Positions 17,690 to 26,596 of a DNA stretch of 40,957 nt are shown here, one piece after another (position 1 is the first letter of the stretch; the number at the start of each line of letters is the position of its first letter). The notes below the pieces were generated by a model. The model was not told the origin of the DNA, did not search any database, and was given only the letters and a program-made list of their open reading frames with translations. The position numbers were made by a program, and so were the translations under genes. The stretch is from Piscirickettsiaceae bacterium (GTDB lineage Bacteria; Pseudomonadota; Gammaproteobacteria; Nitrosococcales; Methylophagaceae), in NCBI GenBank assembly GCA_024685975.1, contig JAIBDZ010000014.1, forward strand, positions 1 to 40,957, given 5' to 3'.

Positions 17690-18971
17690 ACCTTCCTTGA
17701 GTTTAAAAAGCTCTATTTTATTGGCTTTTGCAACAATGGTTGTCCTCGTTGTTGTGGGATACAGCGCATTGAGTTACACCTTTTTTTTCCGAGGAATGGA
17801 CAGCATTATGTCTGCCAATATGGAAAAGGCACTGCAATTATCTTTAGAGCAACAAGCCGAAACGGGAGTGTCCAATCCCATATTTTATGATTATGTCGTC
17901 ACAACAGAGTGGCAGCAACAACCGAAAGCACTAAGAGAAGCCTTTGGCTCACCCCCAGACGATGTCGGTAAATTACATCTTAAATCAGATAAAGTGTCTT
18001 TTTATCCTTCGAAGGTCATGCATTTTTTAATTGCATTAGAAAACCAAGGACAACGCTATTTTGTTAGCTATAAAGGGGAAAAAGAAAAGGCATCGCCGTT
18101 GCTAGGCAAAAATGCCAAAGAGAGTAAACAAATTCTTTTTGGCGTGAGTTTTGCCGCCAGTGTCTTACTGATTCTGCTGGTGTGGGCTTTATTACGTAAA
18201 GTATCGCGGCCGATGAAAGAGCTAACAGATTGGACACATCACTTATCGCCCGAGAAATTGACCGTAACCCCTCCTGATTTTGTCTATCCGGAGCTCAATG
18301 AAATGGCACAGTTGATTCAACGCTCATTGAGTTCTGTTAATGACAGTTTGCAGCGCGAGCAAGATTTTTTACGGTTTACCAGTCATGAATTGAGAACCCC
18401 GATTAGTGTCATCCGGAATAATATTGAATTATTTCGCAAGCTGAATGTGATGCCTGAAGCTGAGACAAAAGAAAAACGACTAGAAACGATTGATCGGATT
18501 GACCGTGCGAGTTTGACGATGCGTCACTTAACGGAAGTATTGTTATGGTTGGGGCGTGAAGATATTGATGCCTTACCACATCAGCAATGCGAGTTAGATA
18601 GTCTGATTCAAACGACGGTCGATGAGTTGAGCTATTTATTGAATAATAAACCCGTCACGGTCGAGTTACAGTTGACGCCAGAGATCTTATTGTTGCCAGT
18701 GACAGCCGTTCAAATTGTGATCGGTAACTTGGTCAGGAATGCATTTCAACATACTTGGGATGGGCGGGTTGTCATTCAACAGTCTGGCGCTGATATAACG
18801 ATTTCAAACCATTGCCAACAATTTCGAGCCGAACCCAAACAAGATCAGCTGGGGTTTGGTTTAGGTTTGCGATTAACCGAAGCGCTTTGCCAAAAATTAA
18901 ACTGGCCATATCGCAATGAAGAGACGCAAGACGGCCATGATGTCAAACTGACCGTCTTGCAACAACAGTAG
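17682..18971 (+). CDS. Sensor histidine kinase
   Basis: Inner-membrane sensor kinase partnered with the preceding regulator (8-base overlap). Two membrane helices (about 10-32 and 151-171) bracket a periplasmic sensor domain of about 115 residues. A HAMP-like linker comes next, then the H-box FLRFTSHELRTP with His235, the N-box VIGNLVRNAFQH, and a G-box-like LGFGLGLRLTEALC. The ATPase domain looks short and the classic DxGxG G1 motif is not evident, the kinase ending soon after the G2-like box; this is common in smaller kinases of this type. The signal is unknown but presumably a pump substrate or envelope stress. Its 3' end carries an inverted repeat (18926-18960). Confidence 0.92.
   Translation: MIKPSLSLKSSILLAFATMVVLVVVGYSALSYTFFFRGMDSIMSANMEKALQLSLEQQAETGVSNPIFYDYVVTTEWQQQPKALREAFGSPPDDVGKLHLKSDKVSFYPSKVMHFLIALENQGQRYFVSYKGEKEKASPLLGKNAKESKQILFGVSFAASVLLILLVWALLRKVSRPMKELTDWTHHLSPEKLTVTPPDFVYPELNEMAQLIQRSLSSVNDSLQREQDFLRFTSHELRTPISVIRNNIELFRKLNVMPEAETKEKRLETIDRIDRASLTMRHLTEVLLWLGREDIDALPHQQCELDSLIQTTVDELSYLLNNKPVTVELQLTPEILLLPVTAVQIVIGNLVRNAFQHTWDGRVVIQQSGADITISNHCQQFRAEPKQDQLGFGLGLRLTEALCQKLNWPYRNEETQDGHDVKLTVLQQQ
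18926..18960. terminator. 9-bp inverted repeat at convergent gene ends
   Basis: GCAAGACGG and CCGTCTTGC form a perfect 9-bp stem around 17 bases, extendable by two pairs past one mismatch. It lies inside the last codons of the sensor kinase and 26 bases beyond the stop of the convergent DUF481 gene. No T-run follows on either strand. A bidirectional transcript-end hairpin is plausible. Confidence 0.4.
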
Positions 18972-18986
18972 CTGCGTGCTTTTACT

Positions 18987-20030
18987 TTAGTCCCAGCTGA
19001 GTCTTAGGCGAGAGTAATAACTGGTATCAAGATGGTCATTACCAGCTGATGGCAGACTTTTATAGTCATTTTTTAATCCTAAGCGCAGCTGCCATTGTTC
19101 AGAGTTACCCAAGGGAATGATGAGCCCCGAGTCATGCGTGATTAAATAATCATTAAAGTCGTCAATGGCTGGGGTATAGGTCAATTCATTATTGATACGC
19201 AACCAGTTGGCTATTTTCCAATCATGGTCTAAACCGAGATCGAGCGTGGGCGATTGTTCTTTTGTGCCATCTGTAAATTTTTCATGGCGATAACCTAAAC
19301 CAGATCGGAAGGCGAGGCTGTGGTCGGGGGTGTTAATTGCTCGGTAGCTTAAACCTGCCCCTAATAACGTTCTTAAATCAATATCTTCAAAGTCATCTTG
19401 TTCAAATTCTGAACGGACATACCAACCCCAAGGTTGATAGATATAATTGGTGTATTCGAACCCTAGAATGGTTTCGTCAGAATTGTCTTCACCGTCTTGC
19501 TCAGCTTGATCTAACGAGCCATATAATTTCAGTACGTCTTGTTTACCTTTGAGCTTGGTGACGACATTGATGGCAACACTCGACTCATCTGAATTTCCTT
19601 TTTTTCCAGTGATATCAACACCTGCTGCATACGACCATTTTCTCAAATTATCTTTGCGTATTTTTTCTTGACGGAGCACTTCAGGGTCTGTTTGGTTCGG
19701 TTGCCAACTTTCGACGATATCATTTGCTGCAGTGGGTGTTTGTGTCGATGATAGCGATAACATGCCATTGCTTAAAGCGCGTATTTTACTGGTCGTCGTG
19801 GTGCCATCTTGTAGGCGCGTTGACAAGGCCTGTTCAGTCGCGAAGTTGAGCACTTTGGCGCGTTGAATCGTGATATCACCTGCGTACTCCGTGGCCATAA
19901 TGATGGCGTCAGGAGTGACTTGTTTAATGACGCCCGTAAGGTGGCTACCATCATGGGTATTGATGTAGTCAGCTGAAGCAAAAGTGGGCAAAGAGAGTAA
20001 GGTTAGTAACGTGAAAAATCTGAAGATCAT
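18987..20030 (-). CDS. DUF481 family outer-membrane protein (YdiY-like)
   Basis: Predicted outer-membrane beta-barrel of unknown function in the DUF481 family, some of whose members are salt-induced. A signal peptide (about residues 1-20, ending ASA) is followed by an N-terminal segment with beta strands (INTHDGSHLTGVIKQVTPDAIIM). The C-terminal barrel (about 130-347) has alternating strands such as WSYAAGVDITGKKGNSDESS, ending RLRLSWD. Length is a little above the usual 250-300 because of the N-terminal part. It converges with the efflux operon over 15 bases. Nothing ties it functionally to neighbours. Confidence 0.82.
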   Translation of the reverse strand: MIFRFFTLLTLLSLPTFASADYINTHDGSHLTGVIKQVTPDAIIMATEYAGDITIQRAKVLNFATEQALSTRLQDGTTTTSKIRALSNGMLSLSSTQTPTAANDIVESWQPNQTDPEVLRQEKIRKDNLRKWSYAAGVDITGKKGNSDESSVAINVVTKLKGKQDVLKLYGSLDQAEQDGEDNSDETILGFEYTNYIYQPWGWYVRSEFEQDDFEDIDLRTLLGAGLSYRAINTPDHSLAFRSGLGYRHEKFTDGTKEQSPTLDLGLDHDWKIANWLRINNELTYTPAIDDFNDYLITHDSGLIIPLGNSEQWQLRLGLKNDYKSLPSAGNDHLDTSYYSRLRLSWD

Positions 20031-20109
20031 GTTTATCTATCGTTAAAAATAAAAATTATGGTGGTTATGATAACAAGACAAGCTGACGGTGAGCTGAACA
20101 AAAGTGATT

Positions 20110-20667
20110 TTATGTTGTGAGGCGCTCATATTGTTGTTGTGTGATGCAGTATAAGCAATGATGGGACAAAGGGTGATCTGCGGGTAATTTGGGGTGATAA
20201 AAGTCTTGATGCGTATTGGTCATGCCGATTTTTTGCATGACACGCTGCGATGCTTTGTTTTCTACATTGGTAAATGCGTAAACGATCGGTTCATTTAACG
20301 TATTAAAAGCAAAATGCAGTGCGGCGAGCGCCGCTTCAGGTGCATAGCCTTTTCCCCACTGTACCGAGTCTATTCGCCAGCCTATTTCGATGAAAGGGGT
20401 GTTGGGAATGGCGGCATGTTGTGTTTGTCGATGTAAACCCACATAACCAATAAACGTTTGTGTTGTTTTGAGTTCTACAGCCCAAAACCCCCAACCATGC
20501 TGTTCAATATAATGCTGTCTTTTTTGTGCTTGTAGATTACTTTCTTGCGTTGTTAACAGCGAGGGTAAATACCGCATGACCTTAGGATCGGCATTCATTC
20601 TGGCATATAATGGCCAATCTGAAGGTTGCCATTGTCGAAGTATTAATCGCTGTGTGTTTTGGATCAT
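20110..20667 (-). CDS. GNAT-family N-acetyltransferase (RimJ/RimL-like)
   Basis: Acetyl-CoA-dependent acetyltransferase of 185 residues. The family pattern is clear: the opening strand TQRLILRQWQPSDWPLYARMNADPKVMRYLP, a central strand (IEIGWRIDSVQWGKGYAPEAA, with the acetyl-CoA binding Q/R-x-x-G-x-G/A turn in WGKGYA), and the late ENKASQRVMQKIGMTNTHQ block. Proteins of this subgroup modify ribosomal protein N-termini or small amines; the substrate is not evident. It follows the DUF2238 gene by 6 bases and is probably co-transcribed with it. Confidence 0.88.
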   Translation of the reverse strand: MIQNTQRLILRQWQPSDWPLYARMNADPKVMRYLPSLLTTQESNLQAQKRQHYIEQHGWGFWAVELKTTQTFIGYVGLHRQTQHAAIPNTPFIEIGWRIDSVQWGKGYAPEAALAALHFAFNTLNEPIVYAFTNVENKASQRVMQKIGMTNTHQDFYHPKLPADHPLSHHCLYCITQQQYERLTT

Positions 20668-20673
20668 TTGTCG

Positions 20674-21312
20674 TTAGAACTTGGATTGTTGACGCAAAAT
20701 ATCGAGCTGCTTGTCATGAGAGTTTGACAGTAATAATAAGGCTGTCACCGCGCCAATGAGCGCAAACCACATATCAGATTGGGTATCCCAAACATAACCC
20801 TGTGTTCCTAAAAAGGCTTCAGCTTCTTCACCTGAAGCCAAAGCGACCCACCATTCAATTAATTCGTAAAAGGCACTAAATGCCAAACAAATAGACAGGA
20901 TCATCACATGACGCCAATAGGTGCCATTAATCACCTGTTTTCTAATTAAGATTTCTCTGGCAATCAGTGCCGGTACAAAGCCTTGGAAAAAGTGACCTAC
21001 TTTGTCGTAGTTATTCCTTTCAGATCCCCATAAGCCATCGAAAAGGGGGACTTCGGCATAGGTATAATGACCGCCTACCATTAAGACGATGCAATGCAAT
21101 AAAATCAAAAAATACAGTAAAGGCGTGAGCCGAAAACGATGATAAGTGCTGAATAGAATGATGCCGCCAATCACAGCAGGTAGCACCTCTAATGCCCATG
21201 TTAATTGGTCTTTTGGCGCAATGCCTGACCAGATTAAAGCGAGGGTAAAGATGATCGCCCAAAGGTAGGCATTGATTGTGATGTTAGTCGAGTTGGAAAA
21301 AGGTCGGGTCAT
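20674..21312 (-). CDS. DUF2238 (YjdF) inner-membrane protein
   Basis: Polytopic inner-membrane protein of unknown function, 212 residues with about six hydrophobic segments (roughly 14-32, 38-56, 63-82, 103-122, 134-155 and 181-198). The DUF2238 family signature is seen in the conserved acidic and histidine residues at membrane edges: GGHYTYAEVPLFDG, NNYDKVGHFFQGFVPAL, FYELIEWWVAL and GYVWDTQSDMWFALIGA. The ATG sits in an inverted repeat that also covers its AGG ribosome site (21310-21325). It is divergent to glnE with 152 bases between start codons. Confidence 0.85.
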   Translation of the reverse strand: MTRPFSNSTNITINAYLWAIIFTLALIWSGIAPKDQLTWALEVLPAVIGGIILFSTYHRFRLTPLLYFLILLHCIVLMVGGHYTYAEVPLFDGLWGSERNNYDKVGHFFQGFVPALIAREILIRKQVINGTYWRHVMILSICLAFSAFYELIEWWVALASGEEAEAFLGTQGYVWDTQSDMWFALIGAVTALLLLSNSHDKQLDILRQQSKF

Positions 21313-21325
21313 AGGTCAACCTATG
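21310..21325 (-). promoter_or_regulatory. Inverted repeat covering ribosome site and start codon of DUF2238 gene
   Basis: The mRNA reads CAUAGG-UUGA-CCUAUG, a 6-bp stem with a tetraloop in which the AGG of the ribosome site and the start AUG face each other. It could hold translation off or be a DNA operator. A dyad of this size is expected a few times by chance in the window, so only its location is notable. Confidence 0.35.
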
Positions 21326-21464
21326 GTGATGACGAAATAGGATAAAAATTAACATGTATAAATTAACGTATTTTTATTGTTAAGTCATGGCGGGATGATT
21401 TTCTCATCATAATTGGTGTGATGTCGGTTATGATTGACTGTGGGCTTGAGATTAAGTGAATAAA

Positions 21465-24272
21465 ATGACTGAAACAGTATCGAATTTAGAACAATGGCAG
21501 CAGATTTTAGCTGGGAGTACTTTACAAAAAAGTGCAGATGTTGTGCTGGCTGGCAGTGATTATGTCTTGCAATGGGGAGTGCGCTGGCCTGAACGTGCGA
21601 CAGCGTTAATCCATTCTGGCGATATCGATCGAAGTTATGATGAGCCAGGGTATCGTGAACGGTTAACGGTAGCGTTAGTTGACGTATCTGACGAGGTGTC
21701 ACTTCATCGTGTTTTACGCCAATTTCGCCAACGAGAGATGGTTCGTATTATCTGGCGAGATTTGGCGGGTTGGGCTGATTTAGCTGAAACAGTACGTGAA
21801 TTATCGGCTTTGGCTGATGCGTGTATCAAAGGCGCATTAAACTTACTTTATGAATGGCTAAAAACGGATTTAGGTACGCCGATAGGCCGTGAAAGTGGGC
21901 AAGCTCAATCCTTAGTTGTATTAGGCATGGGCAAGTTAGGGGCGGGTGAATTAAATCTATCGTCAGATATCGACTTGATTTTCACTTTCCCTGAGCAAGG
22001 CCAAACCCAAGGTGGTCGAAAAAGTGTTGAAAACGAGGTGTTTTTTACCCGTTTAGGGCAAAGCTTGGTGCAAGCTCTGGATAATGTGACCGCAGATGGT
22101 TTTGTTTTTCGTGTCGATATGCGGTTGAGGCCGTTTGGTGACAGTGGGGCTTTAGTCAGTTGTTATGATGCCATAGAAGATTATTACCAAACCCAAGGGC
22201 GTGAGTGGGAACGGTATGCCATGATCAAAGCGCGTGCGATTACGGGCAATGACGAAGAACAAGCGGCATTAAGGTTATTATTAACGCCTTTTGTTTATCG
22301 GCGATATTTGGATTATGGCGTTTTTGATTCATTGCGTGATATGAAGGCGATGATCGTCGGTCAGTTAAAACGAAAGGGGATCGAAGATAATATTAAGCTT
22401 GGTGCTGGCGGGATCCGTGAAATTGAATTTATTGGTCAAGTCTTTCAATTAATTTACGGTGGCCGAGATAAGCCTTTTCAACAACGGCCAATTTTAACGA
22501 TTTTAGATTTATTGGCAGAGCGATCGTGTTTGTCCCAACAAGCGGTTGATGATTTGAAAGATGCGTATATTTTCTTGCGTCGTGTTGAGCACAGGATCCA
22601 AGCTTTTGCTGATCAGCAAACCCATGTCTTGCCACAAGATGAAGCTGGGATGATGCGTATTGCAAGCTTAATGGGGTTTGAGCAACAACAAGATTTCTTA
22701 TTGAAACTCAACAGTTATCGAGAGGCTGTGCAAAGTCATTTTGCCCAAATATTGACCGCACCCCAAGCGGAAGGGGTACCAGAAGAAGAAACATTATTAC
22801 TGGATTCTTCGACAGAAGATAAGGTGGCTTATTTCTCAACGCTTGGTTTTGAGCAACCACAGCAAAGCGTCGCATTATTATTAAATTTATTTGAAACACA
22901 TGCTTACCGTAATTTGGGTGCGGTTGAGCAGCAACGTTTGACGACATTATTACCGTTGTTGGTTAAAGCCGCTGCTGGTACGCTCGACCCAGATAGCTGT
23001 TTGCAACGCTTATTGCCTTTAGTCGAAAGTATTTTGCGGCGTAGTGCTTATATGTCTTTGCTGGTGGAAAACCCTTTGGCATTGTCGCAACTGATTCGCT
23101 TGTGTTCTGCTAGTCCTTGGATCAGTGAGCAATTGGCACGGCATCCGATGTTGCTAGATGAATTACTTGATCCGCGCAGTTTGTATGAAGTGCCTAACCG
23201 GGAGCAACAGGCGCGAAATTTGGTTGAGACGATAGCCAGTGTCGATGAAGGCGATCTCGAGCAACAAATGTATTTATTGAGGGAGTTTCGACAAATCGCT
23301 ACCTTGCATGTGGCCGCAGCCGATGTGACCCATGTTTTACCTTTAATGAGAGTCGGCGATCAGCTTACGGAATTAGCTGAAGTCACCTTACAGCAAGTGC
23401 TTTATTTGGCATGGCATTATTTGGTTGCGAAACATGGCCGTCCTCCCTGTACTGATAATGATGATCTAGATCAGTGCGGATTGACAGTGCTGGCCTATGG
23501 AAAATTGGGTGGTCTTGAGTTGGGGTATGGTTCAGATCTGGATTTGGTCTTCATTTATGATGACCAACATAATCAAGGTGAGACCGATGGCGATAAACCG
23601 GTCGATGCTTTGATGTTTTACACTCGACTTGCGCAACGCATGATTCATTTAATGAATACCAGAACCGCAAATGGGATGTTATATGAAGTTGATATGCGCC
23701 TGCGCCCCAATGGCCAATCAGGGCTATTAGTAACAGCATTATCTGGTTTTGAACGTTATCAACAAGAAGATGCCTGGACATGGGAGCATCAAGCTTTAGT
23801 CCGTGCGCGTTGTGTTGCTGGAGACAGGTCATTATCAAGCCAAGTCGGGGGAATAAGACAACACATTTTGGCGCAAAACCGAGATTTGGAAACATTGATA
23901 AATGATGTTCGTGAGATGCGTGCTAAAATGCGCGAACAATTAGATAAAAGTACACCTGAACAGTTTGATTTAAAGCAAGGCGTTGGTGGCATCACAGATA
24001 TTGAATTTATGGTGCAATATGCGGCTTTAGCGTGGTCAGCTGATTGCCCAGCTTTACTTGAATATACCGATAATATTCGGGTGTTAGAAGCGCTCAAAAT
24101 ATCTGATAAATTGAGTGAGCATGATAGCAATATGTTGGCGGGCGCTTACCGATATTATCGGAAATTAGCGAACCGGTGTATTTTACAGGCGCAGCCAGCA
24201 GTCGTGTCTTATGAGCAAGTGGCCGCCTATCGAACGCAGGTAACGGGAATATGGCAACGTTGGTTTGACTAA
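21465..24272 (+). CDS. glnE: Bifunctional glutamine synthetase adenylyltransferase / adenylyl-removing enzyme
   Basis: Controls glutamine synthetase by adding and removing AMP in response to PII proteins and glutamine. About 935 residues, the normal length. Two nucleotidyltransferase domains are visible by their G-K-L-G...S-D-x-D-L motifs: GMGKLGAGELNLSSDIDL (about residues 150-168, adenylyl-removing half) and YGKLGGLELGYGSDLDL (about 677-693, adenylyltransferase half), separated by a helical regulatory region. ATG 21465 is preferred; in-frame GTG 21456 is a close alternative. It is followed 50 bases later by ilvE. Confidence 0.96.
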   Translation: MTETVSNLEQWQQILAGSTLQKSADVVLAGSDYVLQWGVRWPERATALIHSGDIDRSYDEPGYRERLTVALVDVSDEVSLHRVLRQFRQREMVRIIWRDLAGWADLAETVRELSALADACIKGALNLLYEWLKTDLGTPIGRESGQAQSLVVLGMGKLGAGELNLSSDIDLIFTFPEQGQTQGGRKSVENEVFFTRLGQSLVQALDNVTADGFVFRVDMRLRPFGDSGALVSCYDAIEDYYQTQGREWERYAMIKARAITGNDEEQAALRLLLTPFVYRRYLDYGVFDSLRDMKAMIVGQLKRKGIEDNIKLGAGGIREIEFIGQVFQLIYGGRDKPFQQRPILTILDLLAERSCLSQQAVDDLKDAYIFLRRVEHRIQAFADQQTHVLPQDEAGMMRIASLMGFEQQQDFLLKLNSYREAVQSHFAQILTAPQAEGVPEEETLLLDSSTEDKVAYFSTLGFEQPQQSVALLLNLFETHAYRNLGAVEQQRLTTLLPLLVKAAAGTLDPDSCLQRLLPLVESILRRSAYMSLLVENPLALSQLIRLCSASPWISEQLARHPMLLDELLDPRSLYEVPNREQQARNLVETIASVDEGDLEQQMYLLREFRQIATLHVAAADVTHVLPLMRVGDQLTELAEVTLQQVLYLAWHYLVAKHGRPPCTDNDDLDQCGLTVLAYGKLGGLELGYGSDLDLVFIYDDQHNQGETDGDKPVDALMFYTRLAQRMIHLMNTRTANGMLYEVDMRLRPNGQSGLLVTALSGFERYQQEDAWTWEHQALVRARCVAGDRSLSSQVGGIRQHILAQNRDLETLINDVREMRAKMREQLDKSTPEQFDLKQGVGGITDIEFMVQYAALAWSADCPALLEYTDNIRVLEALKISDKLSEHDSNMLAGAYRYYRKLANRCILQAQPAVVSYEQVAAYRTQVTGIWQRWFD

Positions 24273-24322
24273 CACCGTTTGGGTAAATGAAAGACAGTTT
24301 GAATTAAAGAGATAAAGCAATT

Positions 24323-25252
24323 ATGGCAGTAATATCAATGGCCGATCGTGACGGCCAAATTTGGTTGGATGGTGAAATGGTGCCTTGGCGTGATGCCAAA
24401 GTGCATGTGTTAACCCATACCTTGCATTATGGTTTGGGTGTGTTTGAAGGTGTCCGTGCCTATAAAACAGATCAAGGACCGGCTATTTTTAGATTGCAAG
24501 AGCATACCGATCGTTTATTTCGTAGTGCAAAAATCATGGGCATGTCGATGCCATTTGATAAAGAAGTCGTGAATGAAGCACAAAAAGCCGCGATTAGAGA
24601 AAACAATCTTAGCTCAGCTTATATTAGACCAATGTGCTTTTATGGTAGCGAAGGCATGGGGATCCGTGCAGATAATTTACGGACACATGTCATGGTAGCT
24701 GCATGGGAATGGGGAGCGTACTTAGGTGCCGATAATATGGAAAAAGGGATCCGTATTAAAACGTCTTCATTCACGCGTCATCACGTTAATATTACGATGT
24801 GTAAAGCCAAAGCAAATGGGAATTACATGAATTCCATTATGGCTTTACAAGAAGCGGTCAACGATGGTTACGATGAAGCTTTATTATTAGACTCAGAAGG
24901 CTTTGTTGCAGAAGGCAGTGGTGAGAACTTCTTTATGATCCGTGATGGGGTGTTATACACACCTGAGCTGACATCGGCTTTAGAAGGTATCACACGTGCA
25001 ACTGTCATGACGTTAGCGGAAGATATTGGTTTAAAAGTCGTTGAAAAACGCATTACACGAGACGAAGTGTATGTCGCCGATGAAGCTTTCTTTACAGGAA
25101 CTGCAGCTGAAGTGACGCCGATTCGTGAATTAGATAATCGTGAGATTGGCAATGGTAGTCGCGGACCGATTACAGAACAATTACAGACGATGTATTTTGA
25201 CCAAGTGTATGGTCGTAGTGATAATTATCGTCATTGGAATGATCACGTATAA
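24323..25252 (+). CDS. ilvE: Branched-chain amino acid aminotransferase
   Basis: Class IV PLP enzyme that transaminates the 2-oxo acids of leucine, isoleucine and valine with glutamate, in the cytoplasm. The 309 residues include the PLP lysine Lys163 in KAKANGNYMNS, the ALLLDSEGFVAEGSGENFF block and the FFTGTAAEVTPIRELD phosphate-binding block, all standard for IlvE. Start supported by AAAGAGA about 11 bases upstream. The distance to glnE and yebC (about 50 and 42 bases) suggests it may share transcripts with both. Confidence 0.96.
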   Translation: MAVISMADRDGQIWLDGEMVPWRDAKVHVLTHTLHYGLGVFEGVRAYKTDQGPAIFRLQEHTDRLFRSAKIMGMSMPFDKEVVNEAQKAAIRENNLSSAYIRPMCFYGSEGMGIRADNLRTHVMVAAWEWGAYLGADNMEKGIRIKTSSFTRHHVNITMCKAKANGNYMNSIMALQEAVNDGYDEALLLDSEGFVAEGSGENFFMIRDGVLYTPELTSALEGITRATVMTLAEDIGLKVVEKRITRDEVYVADEAFFTGTAAEVTPIRELDNREIGNGSRGPITEQLQTMYFDQVYGRSDNYRHWNDHV

Positions 25253-25294
25253 CCGTTTGATACATTATTAGAGATAAAAAAAGAGGTTTAGAAA

Positions 25295-26050
25295 ATGGCA
25301 GGTCATAGTAAGTGGGCGAATATTCAACACCGTAAAGGCGCACAAGATGCGAAACGGGGTAAGTTATTCACTAAATTTATTCGTGAAATCACTGTTGCTG
25401 CAAAAGAAGGGGGAAGTGACCCGACGAATAATCCACGGTTACGTGCTGCCATTGATAAGGCATTGAGCGGCAATATGACGCGCGATGTCATTGAACGTGC
25501 AACAAAACGTGGTGCTGGCGAACTAGAAGGCGTTAGCTACGAAGAGATCCGGTATGAAGGGTATGGTCCTAACGGGATTGCCATCATGATGGACTGCATG
25601 ACAGATAATCGTAATCGAACTGTAGCGGCCGTGCGTAATGTCTTTACGAAGCGTGGTGGCAATATGGGAACAGATGGCAGCGTCGCGTATTTGTTTAATA
25701 AGAAAGGCATTATTTCTTACCCAGAAGGCACGGATGAAGATGTCATTATGGAAGCAGCATTAGAAGCAGGTGCTGAAGATATTGTCACTAATGATGATGG
25801 TTCATTAGATGTCTTTACTGCACCAGAAGATTATTCTGCAGTGAAAGATGCTTTAGATGGTACTGGCGTAGAAGCTGTGTCGGCAGAAGTGACTATGCAT
25901 CCTGAAACCATGGTGTCTTTGGAAGTGGAAGAAGCTAAAAAAGCGTTAGCGATGATCGATGCATTTGAAGATCTAGACGATGTACAAGATGTCTATACCA
26001 ATGCTGATTTTCCTGATGAAGTGATGGATGAACTTGATGCCGAATCATAA
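25295..26050 (+). CDS. YebC/PmpR family protein (TACO1-like)
   Basis: Conserved protein of 251 residues found in nearly all bacteria, starting [20 protein letters not shown], the family hallmark. Members have been described as DNA-binding regulators and, more recently, as translation factors that help ribosomes at proline-rich stretches. The acidic C-terminal part ([19 protein letters not shown]) is also typical. AGAGG lies about 9 bases before the ATG. It sits 9 bases ahead of ruvC, the usual yebC-ruvC arrangement. Confidence 0.95.
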   Translation: MAGHSKWANIQHRKGAQDAKRGKLFTKFIREITVAAKEGGSDPTNNPRLRAAIDKALSGNMTRDVIERATKRGAGELEGVSYEEIRYEGYGPNGIAIMMDCMTDNRNRTVAAVRNVFTKRGGNMGTDGSVAYLFNKKGIISYPEGTDEDVIMEAALEAGAEDIVTNDDGSLDVFTAPEDYSAVKDALDGTGVEAVSAEVTMHPETMVSLEVEEAKKALAMIDAFEDLDDVQDVYTNADFPDEVMDELDAES

Positions 26051-26059
26051 GCGGATACG

Positions 26060-26596
26060 ATGCCGCGCATTTTAGGCATTGATCCTGGTTCCCGAAAAAC
26101 GGGGTTTGGAATTATTGAGCTCAATAATCGCCAGTTAAAACATGTGATCAATGGTCGCTTGATGGTGGGCGATGGTGATTTCCCTGATAGGTTAAGGCAA
26201 ATCTTCGAAGGGCTAACTGATCTGATAGAACGTTACCAACCCGATATGGTGGCGATTGAAAAAGTGTTTTTGCATAAAAATGCTGATTCGGCACTGAAGT
26301 TAGGCCAAGCAAGAGGCGCGGCTATTTGCGCTGCCGTGAGTCAAGGGTTGCCAGTGTCTGAATATACCGCCACACAAATCAAAAAAGCGGTTGTGGGTAA
26401 TGGCCATGCTAAAAAAGACCAAGTGCAATATATGATGTCAATCATACTGTCTTTATCTGATCCCATTGATGAAGATGCGGCTGATGCGTTAGCGTGCGCT
26501 GTCACACATGCTAACTTTGCCCATGTCAGTAATGTGAAAAGTAAATTGCCGGAAGGCATGAGAACGTCAACACGAAGAGGTCGTTACGGCAGATGA
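26060..26596 (+). CDS. ruvC: Holliday junction resolvase RuvC
   Basis: Endonuclease that cuts four-way DNA junctions made during recombinational repair. The 178 residues show the RNase-H-like fold motifs GIDPGSRKTGFG (Asp8), AIEKVF (Glu67) and DEDAADALACAV (Asp139, Asp142), supplying the acidic metal-binding residues. GCGGA precedes the ATG. The stop overlaps the ruvA start by four bases (ATGA). Confidence 0.97.
   Translation: MPRILGIDPGSRKTGFGIIELNNRQLKHVINGRLMVGDGDFPDRLRQIFEGLTDLIERYQPDMVAIEKVFLHKNADSALKLGQARGAAICAAVSQGLPVSEYTATQIKKAVVGNGHAKKDQVQYMMSIILSLSDPIDEDAADALACAVTHANFAHVSNVKSKLPEGMRTSTRRGRYGR

Noticed and set aside
23551-24130. Two overlapping antisense frames of about 113 residues within glnE
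   Set aside because: They lie wholly inside a well-conserved gene with clear motifs and look like no protein family.
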